Shown: positions 54,604 through 63,478 of the stretch, one piece after another
How the letters are laid out: each line of letters begins with the position of its first letter
Numbering within the stretch: the first letter of the stretch is position 1
Origin: Romboutsia_E sp900604535
Lineage (GTDB): Bacteria > Bacillota > Clostridia > Peptostreptococcales > Peptostreptococcaceae
Assembly (NCBI RefSeq): GCF_900604535.1
Contig: NZ_UWOT01000001.1
Location: 248,001-312,000 of the forward strand
Direction: 5' to 3'
DNA: 64,000 bases
Program-made: the position numbers and the translations under genes
The notes under the pieces: generated by a model
Database searches by the model: none
Told to the model about the DNA's origin: nothing
What the model saw: the letters and a program-made list of their open reading frames with translations, nothing else

Positions 54604-55654
54604 TCTTTGACTCCTTTATTATACCTAGTATTTTTTCTTCTGATATAGTGTTTATTACTTCTACCTCACCTAAACCTACTGGTAAAACTAAATTTATTTT
54701 TGAAAAACTATTTTTCTTATCACTCTTCATTATATTAAGTACTTCTTCTTCATCTGCGTTTTCAAAATTCATTGGTAAAGAGTATTTTTCGCATACTTCT
54801 AAGAATTTATTACAGTATTCTTCTTTTATGAAACCTTCTCTTAAAGCCATTTTAAATGCCATATTCATACCTATACTTACAGCTTCTCCATGACTTATAT
54901 GACATAACTTTTCAACTCCATGACCAAAGGTATGACCAAAGTTTAATATTTTTCTAAATCCGCCTTCTTTTTCATCTGCCTCAACAACCTTTGCTTTTAT
55001 AGAAGCACATTTTTTTACTATGTAATATAATTTATCACTTTCTCTATTTATTATAGATTCACTATTTCCTATTAAATAATCTATAAATTCATAGTCATAT
55101 ATAATGCTATATTTTATAACTTCGCTCATTCCACTTAAGAACTCATCTTCAGATAAGGTTTTTAATGAATCAACATTTATATATGTAAATTTGGGTTGAT
55201 AAAAAGTACCAACTATATTTTTAAAATTCCCTATATTTATCCCAGTTTTTCCACCTATAGATGAATCTACTTGAGCTAGTAAGCTTGTTGGTACTTGGAT
55301 AACATCAATACCCCTCATATAAGTTGATGCTACATAACCTGCTAAATCGCCTACAACACCTCCACCTAAAGCAATAATTACTGACTTTCTAGATAAATTT
55401 ATTCTTACACAATACTCTATTATTTTTTCATATGTATCAAGAGATTTAGAATCTTCTCCTGGTGATACTATATATTCATATACAATTCTTGCATTAATAT
55501 GTTTTATAAATTCATGGCCTTGAGAATTATATACATTACTATCACTTATTATTAAAACTAAGTCATAATTACCTTGTTTTTTTAAATTTTCTTCAAAATT
55601 TTTATAACTGTTATCGATTATTATATTACAAACTTTATTATCTATCTTTTCCAT
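54596..55654 (-). CDS. aroB: 3-dehydroquinate synthase
   Basis: AroB turns DAHP into 3-dehydroquinate using NAD and zinc. The 352 residues carry the NAD-binding ALGGGVVGDLAGYVAS, YMRGIDVIQVPTSLLAQVDSSIGGKTGIN, and metal-binding NFGHTFGHGVEKL. It overlaps aroC by 13 bases and aroA by 8, so the three are one tightly packed operon, read aroC-aroB-aroA. Confidence 0.96.
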   Translation of the reverse strand: MEKIDNKVCNIIIDNSYKNFEENLKKQGNYDLVLIISDSNVYNSQGHEFIKHINARIVYEYIVSPGEDSKSLDTYEKIIEYCVRINLSRKSVIIALGGGVVGDLAGYVASTYMRGIDVIQVPTSLLAQVDSSIGGKTGINIGNFKNIVGTFYQPKFTYINVDSLKTLSEDEFLSGMSEVIKYSIIYDYEFIDYLIGNSESIINRESDKLYYIVKKCASIKAKVVEADEKEGGFRKILNFGHTFGHGVEKLCHISHGEAVSIGMNMAFKMALREGFIKEEYCNKFLEVCEKYSLPMNFENADEEEVLNIMKSDKKNSFSKINLVLPVGLGEVEVINTISEEKILGIIKESKNA

Positions 55655-56811
55655 CCTCTATCACCTAACCTTTTTATATATGAATCATAATTTGCTCTTA
55701 AATCTTGTAAGTTGTCTCCTCCAATTTTATCTAAGAAGTATTTACAAATTACAAAAGCTACTACATTTTCACAAACAACACTACATGCTGGAACTGCACA
55801 ATTATCAGATCTTTCTATACTAGCTTTATAACTTTCTAGTGTATTCATATTTATAGAGTTAAGTGGTTTATATAAAGTTGGTATGGGCTTCATTGCACAT
55901 CTTATAACGACCTCTTCTCCTGTTGTCATTCCACCTTCTATTCCACCTAATCTATTAGTACTTCTCTTTATACCATCTTCTTTATTGTATTTTATTTCAT
56001 CCATAACTTGTGATCCATAGCTATTTGCCACGTCAAATCCAATACCAATTTCGACACCCTTAATTGCCTGTGTTCCCATTAGGTGCATAGCTAATTCACC
56101 ATCTATTTTTTTATCAAAATGAGTATAAGAACCAAGACCTGGTATTAAGTTTTTAACTCTTACTTCTACTACACCACCAATAGTGTCACCATTTAACTTT
56201 ACTTTTTCTATTTCATCTATCATCTTCTTTTCAATTTCACTATTTACACATCTAACTTGGCTTTTATCTACATTTTCTTTTATATAATCAAACTCATATA
56301 TATTGTTATCTCTTACGCTTCCTATTTGAACTACATGAGATATAAAATCTATATCAAAGTTTTTTAGTATTTGCTTACATATTGCTCCTACTGCAACTCT
56401 ACTTGCCGTTTCTCTAGCACTAGATCTTTCAAGTACGTTCCTAGCATCATCAAAGTCATACTTTAATGCTCCAGCTAAATCAGCATGTCCAGGTCTTACG
56501 TTATTAACCTTTTTACTTTCTAAATCTACATCATCCATAGGATTCATATACTTAACCCAGTTTTCATAATCCTTATTTTTAACTTCAATAGATATAGGAC
56601 CTCCAAGAGTTTTTTTACCTCTTACTCCCCCCAATATATTTATTTTATCTTGTTCAATTAACATTCTACCACCACGACCATATCCTGATTGTCGCTTCTT
56701 TAATTCCTTATTAATTTCATCTATATTTAATTCTATATTTGATGGAACTCCATCTAGTATAGATATTAAACTTTGACCATGTGACTCTCCACTAGTTAGG
56801 TATCTTAACAT
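55642..56811 (-). CDS. aroC: Chorismate synthase
   Basis: AroC makes chorismate from EPSP and needs reduced FMN. The 389-residue protein has GESHGQSLISILDGVPS, the RSSARETASRVAVGAI region and GIEGGMTTGEEVVIRCAMKPIPT. It is first in the aroC-aroB-aroA operon, with AGAAAGGAATGATATT upstream. No NADPH-dependent flavin reductase domain is fused, but a separate FMN reductase gene lies just upstream. Confidence 0.96.
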   Translation of the reverse strand: MLRYLTSGESHGQSLISILDGVPSNIELNIDEINKELKKRQSGYGRGGRMLIEQDKINILGGVRGKKTLGGPISIEVKNKDYENWVKYMNPMDDVDLESKKVNNVRPGHADLAGALKYDFDDARNVLERSSARETASRVAVGAICKQILKNFDIDFISHVVQIGSVRDNNIYEFDYIKENVDKSQVRCVNSEIEKKMIDEIEKVKLNGDTIGGVVEVRVKNLIPGLGSYTHFDKKIDGELAMHLMGTQAIKGVEIGIGFDVANSYGSQVMDEIKYNKEDGIKRSTNRLGGIEGGMTTGEEVVIRCAMKPIPTLYKPLNSINMNTLESYKASIERSDNCAVPACSVVCENVVAFVICKYFLDKIGGDNLQDLRANYDSYIKRLGDRGWKR

Positions 56812-56840
56812 AATATCATTCCTTTCTATATATGTAGCAA

Positions 56841-56884
56841 AAGGGCTTATCTCAAAATAAATATTTATTTTGGGATAACCCCTT
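56841..56884 (-). terminator. Long terminator hairpin upstream of aroC
   Basis: Two 22-base arms (56841-56862 and 56863-56884), nearly perfect, with minus-strand sequence ending GCCCTTTT, should stop the transcript coming from the FMN reductase gene. It leaves only about 30 bases before aroC. Confidence 0.65.
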
Positions 56885-56920
56885 CTATCATTTTATTTTA
56901 ATACTATAAATTATAGTCCT

Positions 56921-57508
56921 TTATCTTATTTCTTTCACGTATTTTTCTAAATTTATATCTAAGTTTTTTGTAAATTCTAAATTTTCTTCAACTTTACATT
57001 CATCAGTTTCATTTACATATATATTTTGAGTAAGTTTTGTGTTTATACATTTAAAGAAAAAGTCCATAATTATCTGTCCACCCTTAAACTGTGTATCATA
57101 CCCAGAGGCTCCTCCTACTGCAATATACATACCCACACGTTTTTTATATCTATCTATAGATGGCTTTTTTAGTATGTATTTACTTGCATAAAGCGCTTGT
57201 GTTCTATCTACTAATGTTTTTAATTTAGCACTTACACTATCAAAGTAAACTGGGCTTATAACAATAGTTCCTTTACTTTTATTAAACATTTCATACATCG
57301 GAGTCATTTCATCTTTTATTCTGCAATAACCTGTTTTTTCACAGAACCCACATGCATTACAATATTCTATTTCCATATCGTATATGTTAAATGTTTTATA
57401 ACTTATATTGTTTTCTATTAATTTACTTTCTATTTTTTTTGAAATAAAATAACAATTCTTATTTTTTCTTGGACTTGCATTTATTATTAAAATCTCTACA
57501 TTCTCCAA
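56921..57508 (-). CDS. Flavodoxin-fold NAD(P)H-dependent FMN reductase (iron-sulfur flavoprotein type)
   Basis: This 195-residue flavodoxin-fold protein has the FMN-binding ASPRKNKN and SPVYFDSVSAKLK. A Cys-rich loop, CNACGFCEKTGYCRIKD (about 50-66), resembles that of iron-sulfur flavoproteins that bind a 4Fe-4S cluster. It may carry electrons or reduce quinones or FMN; a link to AroC, which needs reduced FMN, is possible but not shown. The start ATG has ATAGGATATTGGAGA and the gene follows the PP2C gene by 11 bases. Confidence 0.85.
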   Translation of the reverse strand: MENVEILIINASPRKNKNCYFISKKIESKLIENNISYKTFNIYDMEIEYCNACGFCEKTGYCRIKDEMTPMYEMFNKSKGTIVISPVYFDSVSAKLKTLVDRTQALYASKYILKKPSIDRYKKRVGMYIAVGGASGYDTQFKGGQIIMDFFFKCINTKLTQNIYVNETDECKVEENLEFTKNLDINLEKYVKEIR

Positions 57509-57519
57509 TATCCTATCCC

Positions 57520-59289
57520 CTATCTATTTTTAAGCATTACAATCATTATATCATCGTCAAAGCTATCTGTAGATGCAAATTCTCTTAGATCATGTTTAAG
57601 GTTTTCAATCATCTTTTGCTGATCTAGATTATAATTTTCTTGTAAAAACTTTTCTAATCTTCCTATCCCGTACTCTTCTTTTTCTTTATTTTTTATTTCT
57701 AAAACACCATCAGTATACATGCAAATCATCGGAGAATTATTTGCATCAAAAATATTAGTTTCATATTCTGAATCTTCTAGTATTCCAAGCGGTATCCCTT
57801 TTATGCAATTTAAGTTGATTTTAATACTTCCATCATTATTTACCATTATAGGACTATAATGACCTGCATTTGATATAGCTATTTTATTATTTTTAGTATT
57901 AAATACACTTATTAAGCAAGTTGTAAATACACCCATTTTGTCAAACTCATCATATAACATTTTATTTAAATTAGTCATTATTTCTCCAGGTGTTTTATAC
58001 TGATTACAAAGGACTTTAAATGCACCTTTTATCATAGCAACTACATAGTTAGATACTATACCATGACCCATAACATCTGCTACTATATAAACTATATTCT
58101 CATCATCAACCTTAGTTGCGTAGTAAAAGTCTCCTCCTACAACTCTTGCTGGTCTATGATAGTAATATAATTCTTTTTCATCATTACACTCCATCATACT
58201 TTTATCCATTATAAGTTTTTGCTGTTTATTTAAAATATTAAGCTCGTTAGCTAATAATTTATGCTTAACATCAACAAGGTTGTACTCATATAGTTTCATT
58301 CCAACTGCCACTTGATTTGCTAATATACTAAGTATATTTAAATCATCATCCGTATATCCATCTCCATTTGCACAAACTATACAACCTATTTGCTTATTCT
58401 TATCAAATAATTTATAGTAAATATAATTATCTATATTTACATTATTTACAATACAACAACTTGCATTATTGCAGTATCCTCCACGATTTTCCTTAGCTAG
58501 AATTTCTCCTATAGAAGAATACACCTCTGTTGTAGTCTTTCTTCTTTTTTCCATATTATATGAACTAAAAATCTTATTATTATAACTATCTTCATCTATA
58601 ATAATTAGCGCTTCCTTACTATTAGTAATATCACAAGCTTGCTCGCTTAAGTGATCTAAGAACTTATTTATATCTTTGTTATGATAAAAATTTTTAGTTG
58701 CTTCATTTATAGAACTTATTGCACTTCTTAACTTATTAACCAATCTTTGAATATTGTTATTCTTAGTTGTTATTTCAATAGATAAAGCCATAAGAGATGC
58801 TACAGAAGATATAAAATCTATATCATAGTCAGATATAGTGTCTTCTTCATTTAAGAAACATGTCATGAATCCTACTACTATATCATTTACTATAAGTGGA
58901 AATATGATTCTACCAACATATCCTTCAACCCTTGCCATCTCTCTTTCATCTTCAGCTCTTTCATCTTCAAATACATTTTCTATATATATTACTTTTTTCT
59001 CTTTTACCGATTCATGTATATACTTAGGATATGTTGAGAATTCAATCTTAACTCCTATAGGTTCACCAATAGGAAAGAACCCCGGTATCTTTTCTAAGGT
59101 TTGTGAACATACTAAATAAGCATGCTTATAATTATTTTTATAAAATAAATTAACACATGCTTTAGCTGGATGAACTACTTCTAACATTTTTTCTATTATT
59201 TTATCTTTTATACTAAAGAAATCTGATGATTCAGCTACCATAGATGAAATCTGAACCAAGTTTCTCATTTTATTGATGTCTTTACTCAT
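57520..59289 (-). CDS. GAF-domain PP2C (SpoIIE-type) serine phosphatase
   Basis: This 589-residue protein has two GAF-like sensor domains (about 5-175 and 195-345, the second with a Cys-rich GGYCNNASCCIV) and a C-terminal SpoIIE-type PP2C phosphatase (about 375-585). The phosphatase has metal sites GGDFYYATKVDDENIVYIVADVMGHG and the later DGVLEIKN and DDIMIVML. Relatives dephosphorylate anti-anti-sigma factors and so control alternative sigma factors. No partner anti-sigma gene is in this window. The start is the ATG at 59289, behind GGGGAGGACGAGG, rather than the longer frame at 59304. Confidence 0.88.
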   Translation of the reverse strand: MSKDINKMRNLVQISSMVAESSDFFSIKDKIIEKMLEVVHPAKACVNLFYKNNYKHAYLVCSQTLEKIPGFFPIGEPIGVKIEFSTYPKYIHESVKEKKVIYIENVFEDERAEDEREMARVEGYVGRIIFPLIVNDIVVGFMTCFLNEEDTISDYDIDFISSVASLMALSIEITTKNNNIQRLVNKLRSAISSINEATKNFYHNKDINKFLDHLSEQACDITNSKEALIIIDEDSYNNKIFSSYNMEKRRKTTTEVYSSIGEILAKENRGGYCNNASCCIVNNVNIDNYIYYKLFDKNKQIGCIVCANGDGYTDDDLNILSILANQVAVGMKLYEYNLVDVKHKLLANELNILNKQQKLIMDKSMMECNDEKELYYYHRPARVVGGDFYYATKVDDENIVYIVADVMGHGIVSNYVVAMIKGAFKVLCNQYKTPGEIMTNLNKMLYDEFDKMGVFTTCLISVFNTKNNKIAISNAGHYSPIMVNNDGSIKINLNCIKGIPLGILEDSEYETNIFDANNSPMICMYTDGVLEIKNKEKEEYGIGRLEKFLQENYNLDQQKMIENLKHDLREFASTDSFDDDIMIVMLKNR

Positions 59290-59317
59290 CCTCGTCCTCC
59301 CCATACAAGTATTTATT

Positions 59318-59791
59318 CTATTTAATATTACTACATATGTGTTTTATAGTAAATAGAAAAACCGCCAAAAAGCTAAGGACAAGTATATAGTTAAAACCAC
59401 TTAAAACTCCCATTATTAGTAAACTTATAAGCACATTTATACCTGATTTTCCTCTCTCATCAAGTAAATTTACAGATGTTACTTCTATACTATTTTTTAT
59501 ATTTTCAATTTGTTCTTTCACTTGTATTTCTAAGTTTCTCTTATAAACTATATAAGCAAGTTCTAATAATAAAACTTCTATTCCTAAAATAATTTTTATA
59601 TTAAAAGCAAATATTAAAATAAATAATCCAAATATAAATTTTAATCCTTTAAAAAATATGCTATCTATTTTTAATGTTATATTTTGAATATCCTTACATT
59701 CATCTCTTAATTGATACTCTGATGATGGTAGATTTTTTATCTTTGTTTTTACGACTTCTGAATAAAATAACTTTATAATTCCATTTATCAT
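59318..59791 (-). CDS. Small membrane protein of unknown function
   Basis: This 157-residue protein has two hydrophobic pairs of segments (about 50-85 and 118-155) and a charged middle. No domain is recognised. It lies 13 bases upstream of the PP2C gene behind GAGAAAGAAGGTAAAATTT, so it may be co-transcribed with it. Its topology (even number of segments, short loops) is compatible with a small membrane partner. Confidence 0.6.
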   Translation of the reverse strand: MINGIIKLFYSEVVKTKIKNLPSSEYQLRDECKDIQNITLKIDSIFFKGLKFIFGLFILIFAFNIKIILGIEVLLLELAYIVYKRNLEIQVKEQIENIKNSIEVTSVNLLDERGKSGINVLISLLIMGVLSGFNYILVLSFLAVFLFTIKHICSNIK

Positions 59792-59912
59792 AAATTTTAC
59801 CTTCTTTCTCTACTATTACCTATATATTTTTACAATTATAATATTTTTTATACTTGTCAATAATAAAAAAGAAGGATTTTATTTATATTTCTAAAAAAGG
59901 AGTGTTTCCATC

Positions 59913-60389
59913 ATGGAAATTGTAAACTTAGACCTAGAAACTAGAAGCAAAATTTATAGCTATACTAAAAAAGTATTAAGAAAGTATCAAAAAGGTATTA
60001 TAACAGGTAAGTTAACTGCAGATAAATTTGCAGAAAATATTTTATCAGATGGATCAATAAATGACATATTAGATGAGAAGTATACTCACGAGCCAGAATT
60101 TAAGGACTCATACATAGACTATATAAATACACTTATAACAATACAAAATGATAACATCTCTAAAGGTAAGAAGAAAAAATATAAAAATGAACCTAAGACA
60201 AAACCTAATATACCACAAAAGATAAAACTTAAAAATTTATTAGAATCTACTGGATTTACTTTAACCATACCAATGGAATATTTAAATTCTAATGACTTAG
60301 ACAATATAATAAAATACATACAAACTGGTTCTATTGACTTAGGTAACGAAAAAATTTATAACTATGTTAATACAAGTAATACTCATTAA
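59913..60389 (+). CDS. Unknown soluble protein, basic linker
   Basis: This 158-residue soluble protein has no signal peptide. It starts MEIVNLDLETRSKIYSYTKKVLRKYQ, is helix-rich, and has a Lys-rich linker (about 84-105, KGKKKKYKNEPKTKP), then a short C-terminal region. No domain is recognised. It has AAAAGGAGTGTTTCCATC upstream, a strong start. It is flanked by a terminator. The possible helix-linker-helix shape suggests a nucleic-acid or protein-binding role, but this is not established. Confidence 0.6.
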   Translation: MEIVNLDLETRSKIYSYTKKVLRKYQKGIITGKLTADKFAENILSDGSINDILDEKYTHEPEFKDSYIDYINTLITIQNDNISKGKKKKYKNEPKTKPNIPQKIKLKNLLESTGFTLTIPMEYLNSNDLDNIIKYIQTGSIDLGNEKIYNYVNTSNTH

Positions 60390-60392
60390 CAT

Positions 60393-60441
60393 AAAAAAGA
60401 ATTGTATAAATTATAAAAATTAATTTACACAATTCTTTTTT
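60393..60441. terminator. Bidirectional terminator
   Basis: The 13-base arms AAAAAAGAATTGT and ACAATTCTTTTTT, with more partial pairing inside, lie between the convergent genes at 59913-60389 and 60463-60633. Confidence 0.75.
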
Positions 60442-60462
60442 TATGTTTATAAATTGTATTTC

Positions 60463-60633
60463 TTATCCTAAAGCTTTTTCTAATTTTGAAAGATGTTGTA
60501 TTGGGTAGTACTTTAATAACTCTCTAAATTGTTCTACTGATAACCCTTCTGTTGTAGTATAGATTTTTATTTTCCCATCTACATCAGCATTAATAAAATT
60601 AGTTTTTATTTCTTCAAAGTTTACTGTACTCAT
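60463..60633 (-). CDS. Small conserved-looking protein of 56 residues
   Basis: The ATG at 60633 follows AAGGAGTAGTGTTATT. The product has a short strand-rich start (STVNFEEIKTNFINADVDGKIKIYTTTEG), then a helix (LSVEQFRELLKYYPIQHLSKLEKALG). No family is recognised. The clear ribosome site, terminator-flanked setting and balanced composition suggest a real gene. Confidence 0.65.
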   Translation of the reverse strand: MSTVNFEEIKTNFINADVDGKIKIYTTTEGLSVEQFRELLKYYPIQHLSKLEKALG

Positions 60634-60723
60634 AATAACACTACTCCTTATGTAAATTTATATCTTTTTTTATTTTGTCCATTGATATTATTTTTATTAC
60701 ATACCTTTATTAATAAATAAAAT

Positions 60724-60747
60724 AAGCCCTATGAAATTATAGGGCTT
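60724..60747 (-). terminator. Terminator after the SASP gene
   Basis: The arms AAGCCCTAT and ATAGGGCTT with a 6-base loop are followed by ATTTTATTT on the minus strand, just after the SASP stop codon. Confidence 0.75.
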
Positions 60748-60771
60748 CTATTATATTTATTTTTTATTTTA

Positions 60772-60993
60772 TTATTGTTGTTGTTGTCCTGACATTTGTT
60801 TTTCTGCCATTTCAACTAATTTTTTAGTCATGTATCCACCTACATAACCATTTTCTCTAGCTGTAAGGTTTCCTTTGTCAACTTGTTGGTAGTTAGCCAT
60901 TCCAAGTTCGTTAGCTATTTCTAATTTCATTTGATTTAAAGCTGCTTTAGCTCCTGGTACCACTGTTTTGTTATTATTATTGTTGCTTGCCAT
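60772..60993 (-). CDS. Alpha/beta-type small acid-soluble spore protein
   Basis: This 73-residue spore DNA-binding protein has NKTVVPGAKAALNQMKLEIANELGM, GNLTARENGYVGGYMTKKLVEMAE and a Gln-rich tail. SASPs coat spore DNA and protect it from UV and heat; they are degraded by the GPR protease at the conserved E-I-A region. Its presence shows an endospore former. The start ATG follows AAAGAGGTAATCAACA. A forespore promoter is expected, but I could only see a loose match (GCATTA then CATATAATA with poor spacing). Confidence 0.95.
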   Translation of the reverse strand: MASNNNNNKTVVPGAKAALNQMKLEIANELGMANYQQVDKGNLTARENGYVGGYMTKKLVEMAEKQMSGQQQQ

Positions 60994-61082
60994 TGTTGAT
61001 TACCTCTTTCCTTAATAATTTTGTTGCTTGGTAGTATTATATGGAGCTTATATTTTTTAATGCAGGTAAATTATGACATATT

Positions 61083-62309
61083 CTAACAATTAATACCAGC
61101 TAAATATCCTGTCGAGAAAGCTATTTGAAGATTAAATCCACCTGTATAAGCATCTACATCTATAACTTCTCCAGCAAAGAATAAACCTTGAACTAATTTA
61201 GATTCCATTGTGCTTGAATTTATTTCGCTTACCTTTATTCCTCCAGAAGTAACAATAGCTTCTTCAATAGGTCTATATCTTTTTACTGTTAATGTAAAAT
61301 TCTTCAATAAATTAACTAATTTTTTTCTTTGTTCTCTTGAAACTTGATGTACTATTGTATCTTTTGGTATTCCACTTTGTTCAATTATTATTGGTATTAA
61401 CTTCTTTGGAAGTAAATCATTTAAAGAATTTTCAAATCTTTTATTTGTGTACTTTTGAAAATCCTTTTGAACTCTTTTATCAAGTTTATCTTCATCTAAT
61501 GCAGGTTTTAAATCAACTACAATCTTATAGTTATCCTTTGTTGTATCTTTCATCCTACAACTTGCAGATTTTATTATAGGTCCATCTATTCCATATTTAG
61601 TGAATTCCATTTCTCCAAAATCATCATATATCTTCTTATTCTTGCTATTTAAAACAGTTATAGAAACATTTCTAAGTGATAGTTTATCTAAATCTTGAAC
61701 GAACTTTTCTTGAACCTCCATACCTATTAGGGATGGTTTTGTATCTATTATTGTATGACCTACAGATTTTGCAAATTTATATCCATCTCCCGTAGATCCT
61801 GTTAATGGATAACTAAGTCCACCAGTTGCTATTATTATAGAATCACACTTTATTTCTTTTTTATTGCTTAAAACAACACCTTCTACTTTATTATCTTTAA
61901 CTAAAATCTTACTAACCTGAGCATTTAGCTCTAATTTTACTTTTTTATTATTTAATTGCTTTTCTAAAGCATCTACAACATCTCGAGCTTTATCACTTTC
62001 TGGAAAAACCCTTTTTCCTCTTTCTACTCTAGTACTAACACCTAGCCTATTAAACATATCTATTACATCATCATTAGTATATGTATAAAACGCACTATAT
62101 AAAAACTTACCATTTGTAGGCACATTTTCTATTAACTCTTCAATGTCAGCTGCATTTGTTATATTACATCTTCCTTTTCCTGTTATTAATAATTTTCTTC
62201 CAACTCTATGTTGCTTTTCAAGCAAAATAACATCCATTCCTCTATCCGCTGCTGTAGCAGCTGCCATCATACCAGCTGCTCCTGCTCCTATAACTACTAC
62301 TTTTTTCAA
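61083..62309 (-). CDS. BaiN/HI0933-family FAD-dependent oxidoreductase
   Basis: This 408-residue flavoprotein starts MKKVVVIGAGAAGMMAAATAADRGMDVILLEKQ (dinucleotide fold), with HRVGRKLLITGKGRCNITN, and ends in GLFFAGEVIDVDAYTGGFNLQIAFSTGYLAG. These are the standard BaiN/YhiN motifs. Some members take part in bile-acid dehydroxylation; others have unknown substrates, and no other bile-acid genes are seen here. The start is a TTG at 62309 behind AGAAGGTGATTTT. Confidence 0.92.
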   Translation of the reverse strand: MKKVVVIGAGAAGMMAAATAADRGMDVILLEKQHRVGRKLLITGKGRCNITNAADIEELIENVPTNGKFLYSAFYTYTNDDVIDMFNRLGVSTRVERGKRVFPESDKARDVVDALEKQLNNKKVKLELNAQVSKILVKDNKVEGVVLSNKKEIKCDSIIIATGGLSYPLTGSTGDGYKFAKSVGHTIIDTKPSLIGMEVQEKFVQDLDKLSLRNVSITVLNSKNKKIYDDFGEMEFTKYGIDGPIIKSASCRMKDTTKDNYKIVVDLKPALDEDKLDKRVQKDFQKYTNKRFENSLNDLLPKKLIPIIIEQSGIPKDTIVHQVSREQRKKLVNLLKNFTLTVKRYRPIEEAIVTSGGIKVSEINSSTMESKLVQGLFFAGEVIDVDAYTGGFNLQIAFSTGYLAGINC

Positions 62310-62346
62310 AAAATCACCTTCTATATCTTTCTGTCTTAATTTTCTT

Positions 62347-63282
62347 TTAGTTATCTAAATTTAAAACCTTAAACAAAGCAGGAACTCCTGCTACTGCATA
62401 AAATACAACTATTGAGTATCTAATATAATTTGTTACCATATCAAAACTATCTATATTTGAAACATCAAAATAATTAGGTATAATACCTACTGTATACTTT
62501 AATATTATATAAACTATACCTAAAGAAATTATACCAACTAAAAATCTCTTTATATTTATAATTAATGAACTTTCATTTTTTCTATTTTTACTAAAGTTTA
62601 TATATCCTTTACTTTTTCTGTCTGTACTAAAGTTTATAAATATATCTTCTACTATGTAACCAAGTACAAAGCCTGTTAAAATTCCAAAATACTCTATGTA
62701 CGACTCACCGTTTAAAAAATATCCTACTACTGAAAGCATAACTAAAAGTAATAGTAGTATCCAGTATTTTTTATTTTCATCTACGTAATCAAATATCTTT
62801 ATTAAAACTATACTAAAAAATATTCCAAATATCCATCCAAAAGCTACATCTATAGGCCAATGAACAGCTAAATACAATCTAGATATCCCTACAGCTAAAA
62901 TCATAATGATTCCAAGTATATACATCCAATTATTTTTTGCCAAAATCATAAAACTAGTCCAAAAACTAGTAGCTGTTTGTGTATGACCACTTGGGAAAGA
63001 ATATCCTGTAGCAGTTGATACTCTCAAAGATTCTAGTCCGTCTGTCCCTATTGGTCTAGGAGCTCTTACATATTCTTTTATTCCAGTATTTACAACAAAG
63101 TTTCCAATTAAAGAAAATAATATCCTTTGTCCAAACTTCTTATTTATACACCAATACATTAGTGCCGAAAATAATACTATAATAGGTACCTCTGTACTAA
63201 TTGTAAGAATTAAAAATAAAGCATTTAAAAGTGGTGACCTTATACTTTGTAAGTACATTAATATTTCTAACTGAATGCCCAT
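62347..63282 (-). CDS. PAP2-family membrane phosphatase
   Basis: This 311-residue membrane protein has the three-part PAP2 signature: KEYVRAPRPIG, PSGHTQTATSF and SRLYLAVHWPIDVAFG. Such enzymes dephosphorylate undecaprenyl pyrophosphate or phosphatidic acid. The C-terminal third (about 195-310) adds four more membrane segments and a basic loop of unknown role. The start ATG has GAGGAAAGCAAAT. It lies about 38 bases upstream of the BaiN gene, possibly in one transcript. Confidence 0.9.
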   Translation of the reverse strand: MGIQLEILMYLQSIRSPLLNALFLILTISTEVPIIVLFSALMYWCINKKFGQRILFSLIGNFVVNTGIKEYVRAPRPIGTDGLESLRVSTATGYSFPSGHTQTATSFWTSFMILAKNNWMYILGIIMILAVGISRLYLAVHWPIDVAFGWIFGIFFSIVLIKIFDYVDENKKYWILLLLLVMLSVVGYFLNGESYIEYFGILTGFVLGYIVEDIFINFSTDRKSKGYINFSKNRKNESSLIINIKRFLVGIISLGIVYIILKYTVGIIPNYFDVSNIDSFDMVTNYIRYSIVVFYAVAGVPALFKVLNLDN

Positions 63283-63430
63283 ATTTGCTTTCCTCCTAAT
63301 AATTTCTACTTATTGCAATTATACATAATTTCATCAAATAAATACATCTTTATTTAATTGCATAATCTTATTTTAAGCTTTTATTATTAAATTATATAAA
63401 AAAGATAAAAATATAATTCCTTATAATAAA

Positions 63431-63475
63431 AAAAGCTATATATATTGATATACTCATATCAACTATATAGCTTTT
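63431..63475. terminator. Long terminator hairpin
   Basis: The outer arms AAAAGCTATATA and TATATAGCTTTT, with inner arms TTGATAT and ATATCAA, form a long hairpin beside the partial permease gene. Its minus-strand T-run ends that gene. Confidence 0.75.
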
Positions 63476-63478
63476 AAT

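Noticed and set aside
60994..61060. Forespore (sigma-G) promoter for the SASP gene
   Set aside because: The -35-like GCATTA and -10-like CATATAATA are only about 14 bases apart, short of the usual 17-18, so it is not listed as a feature.
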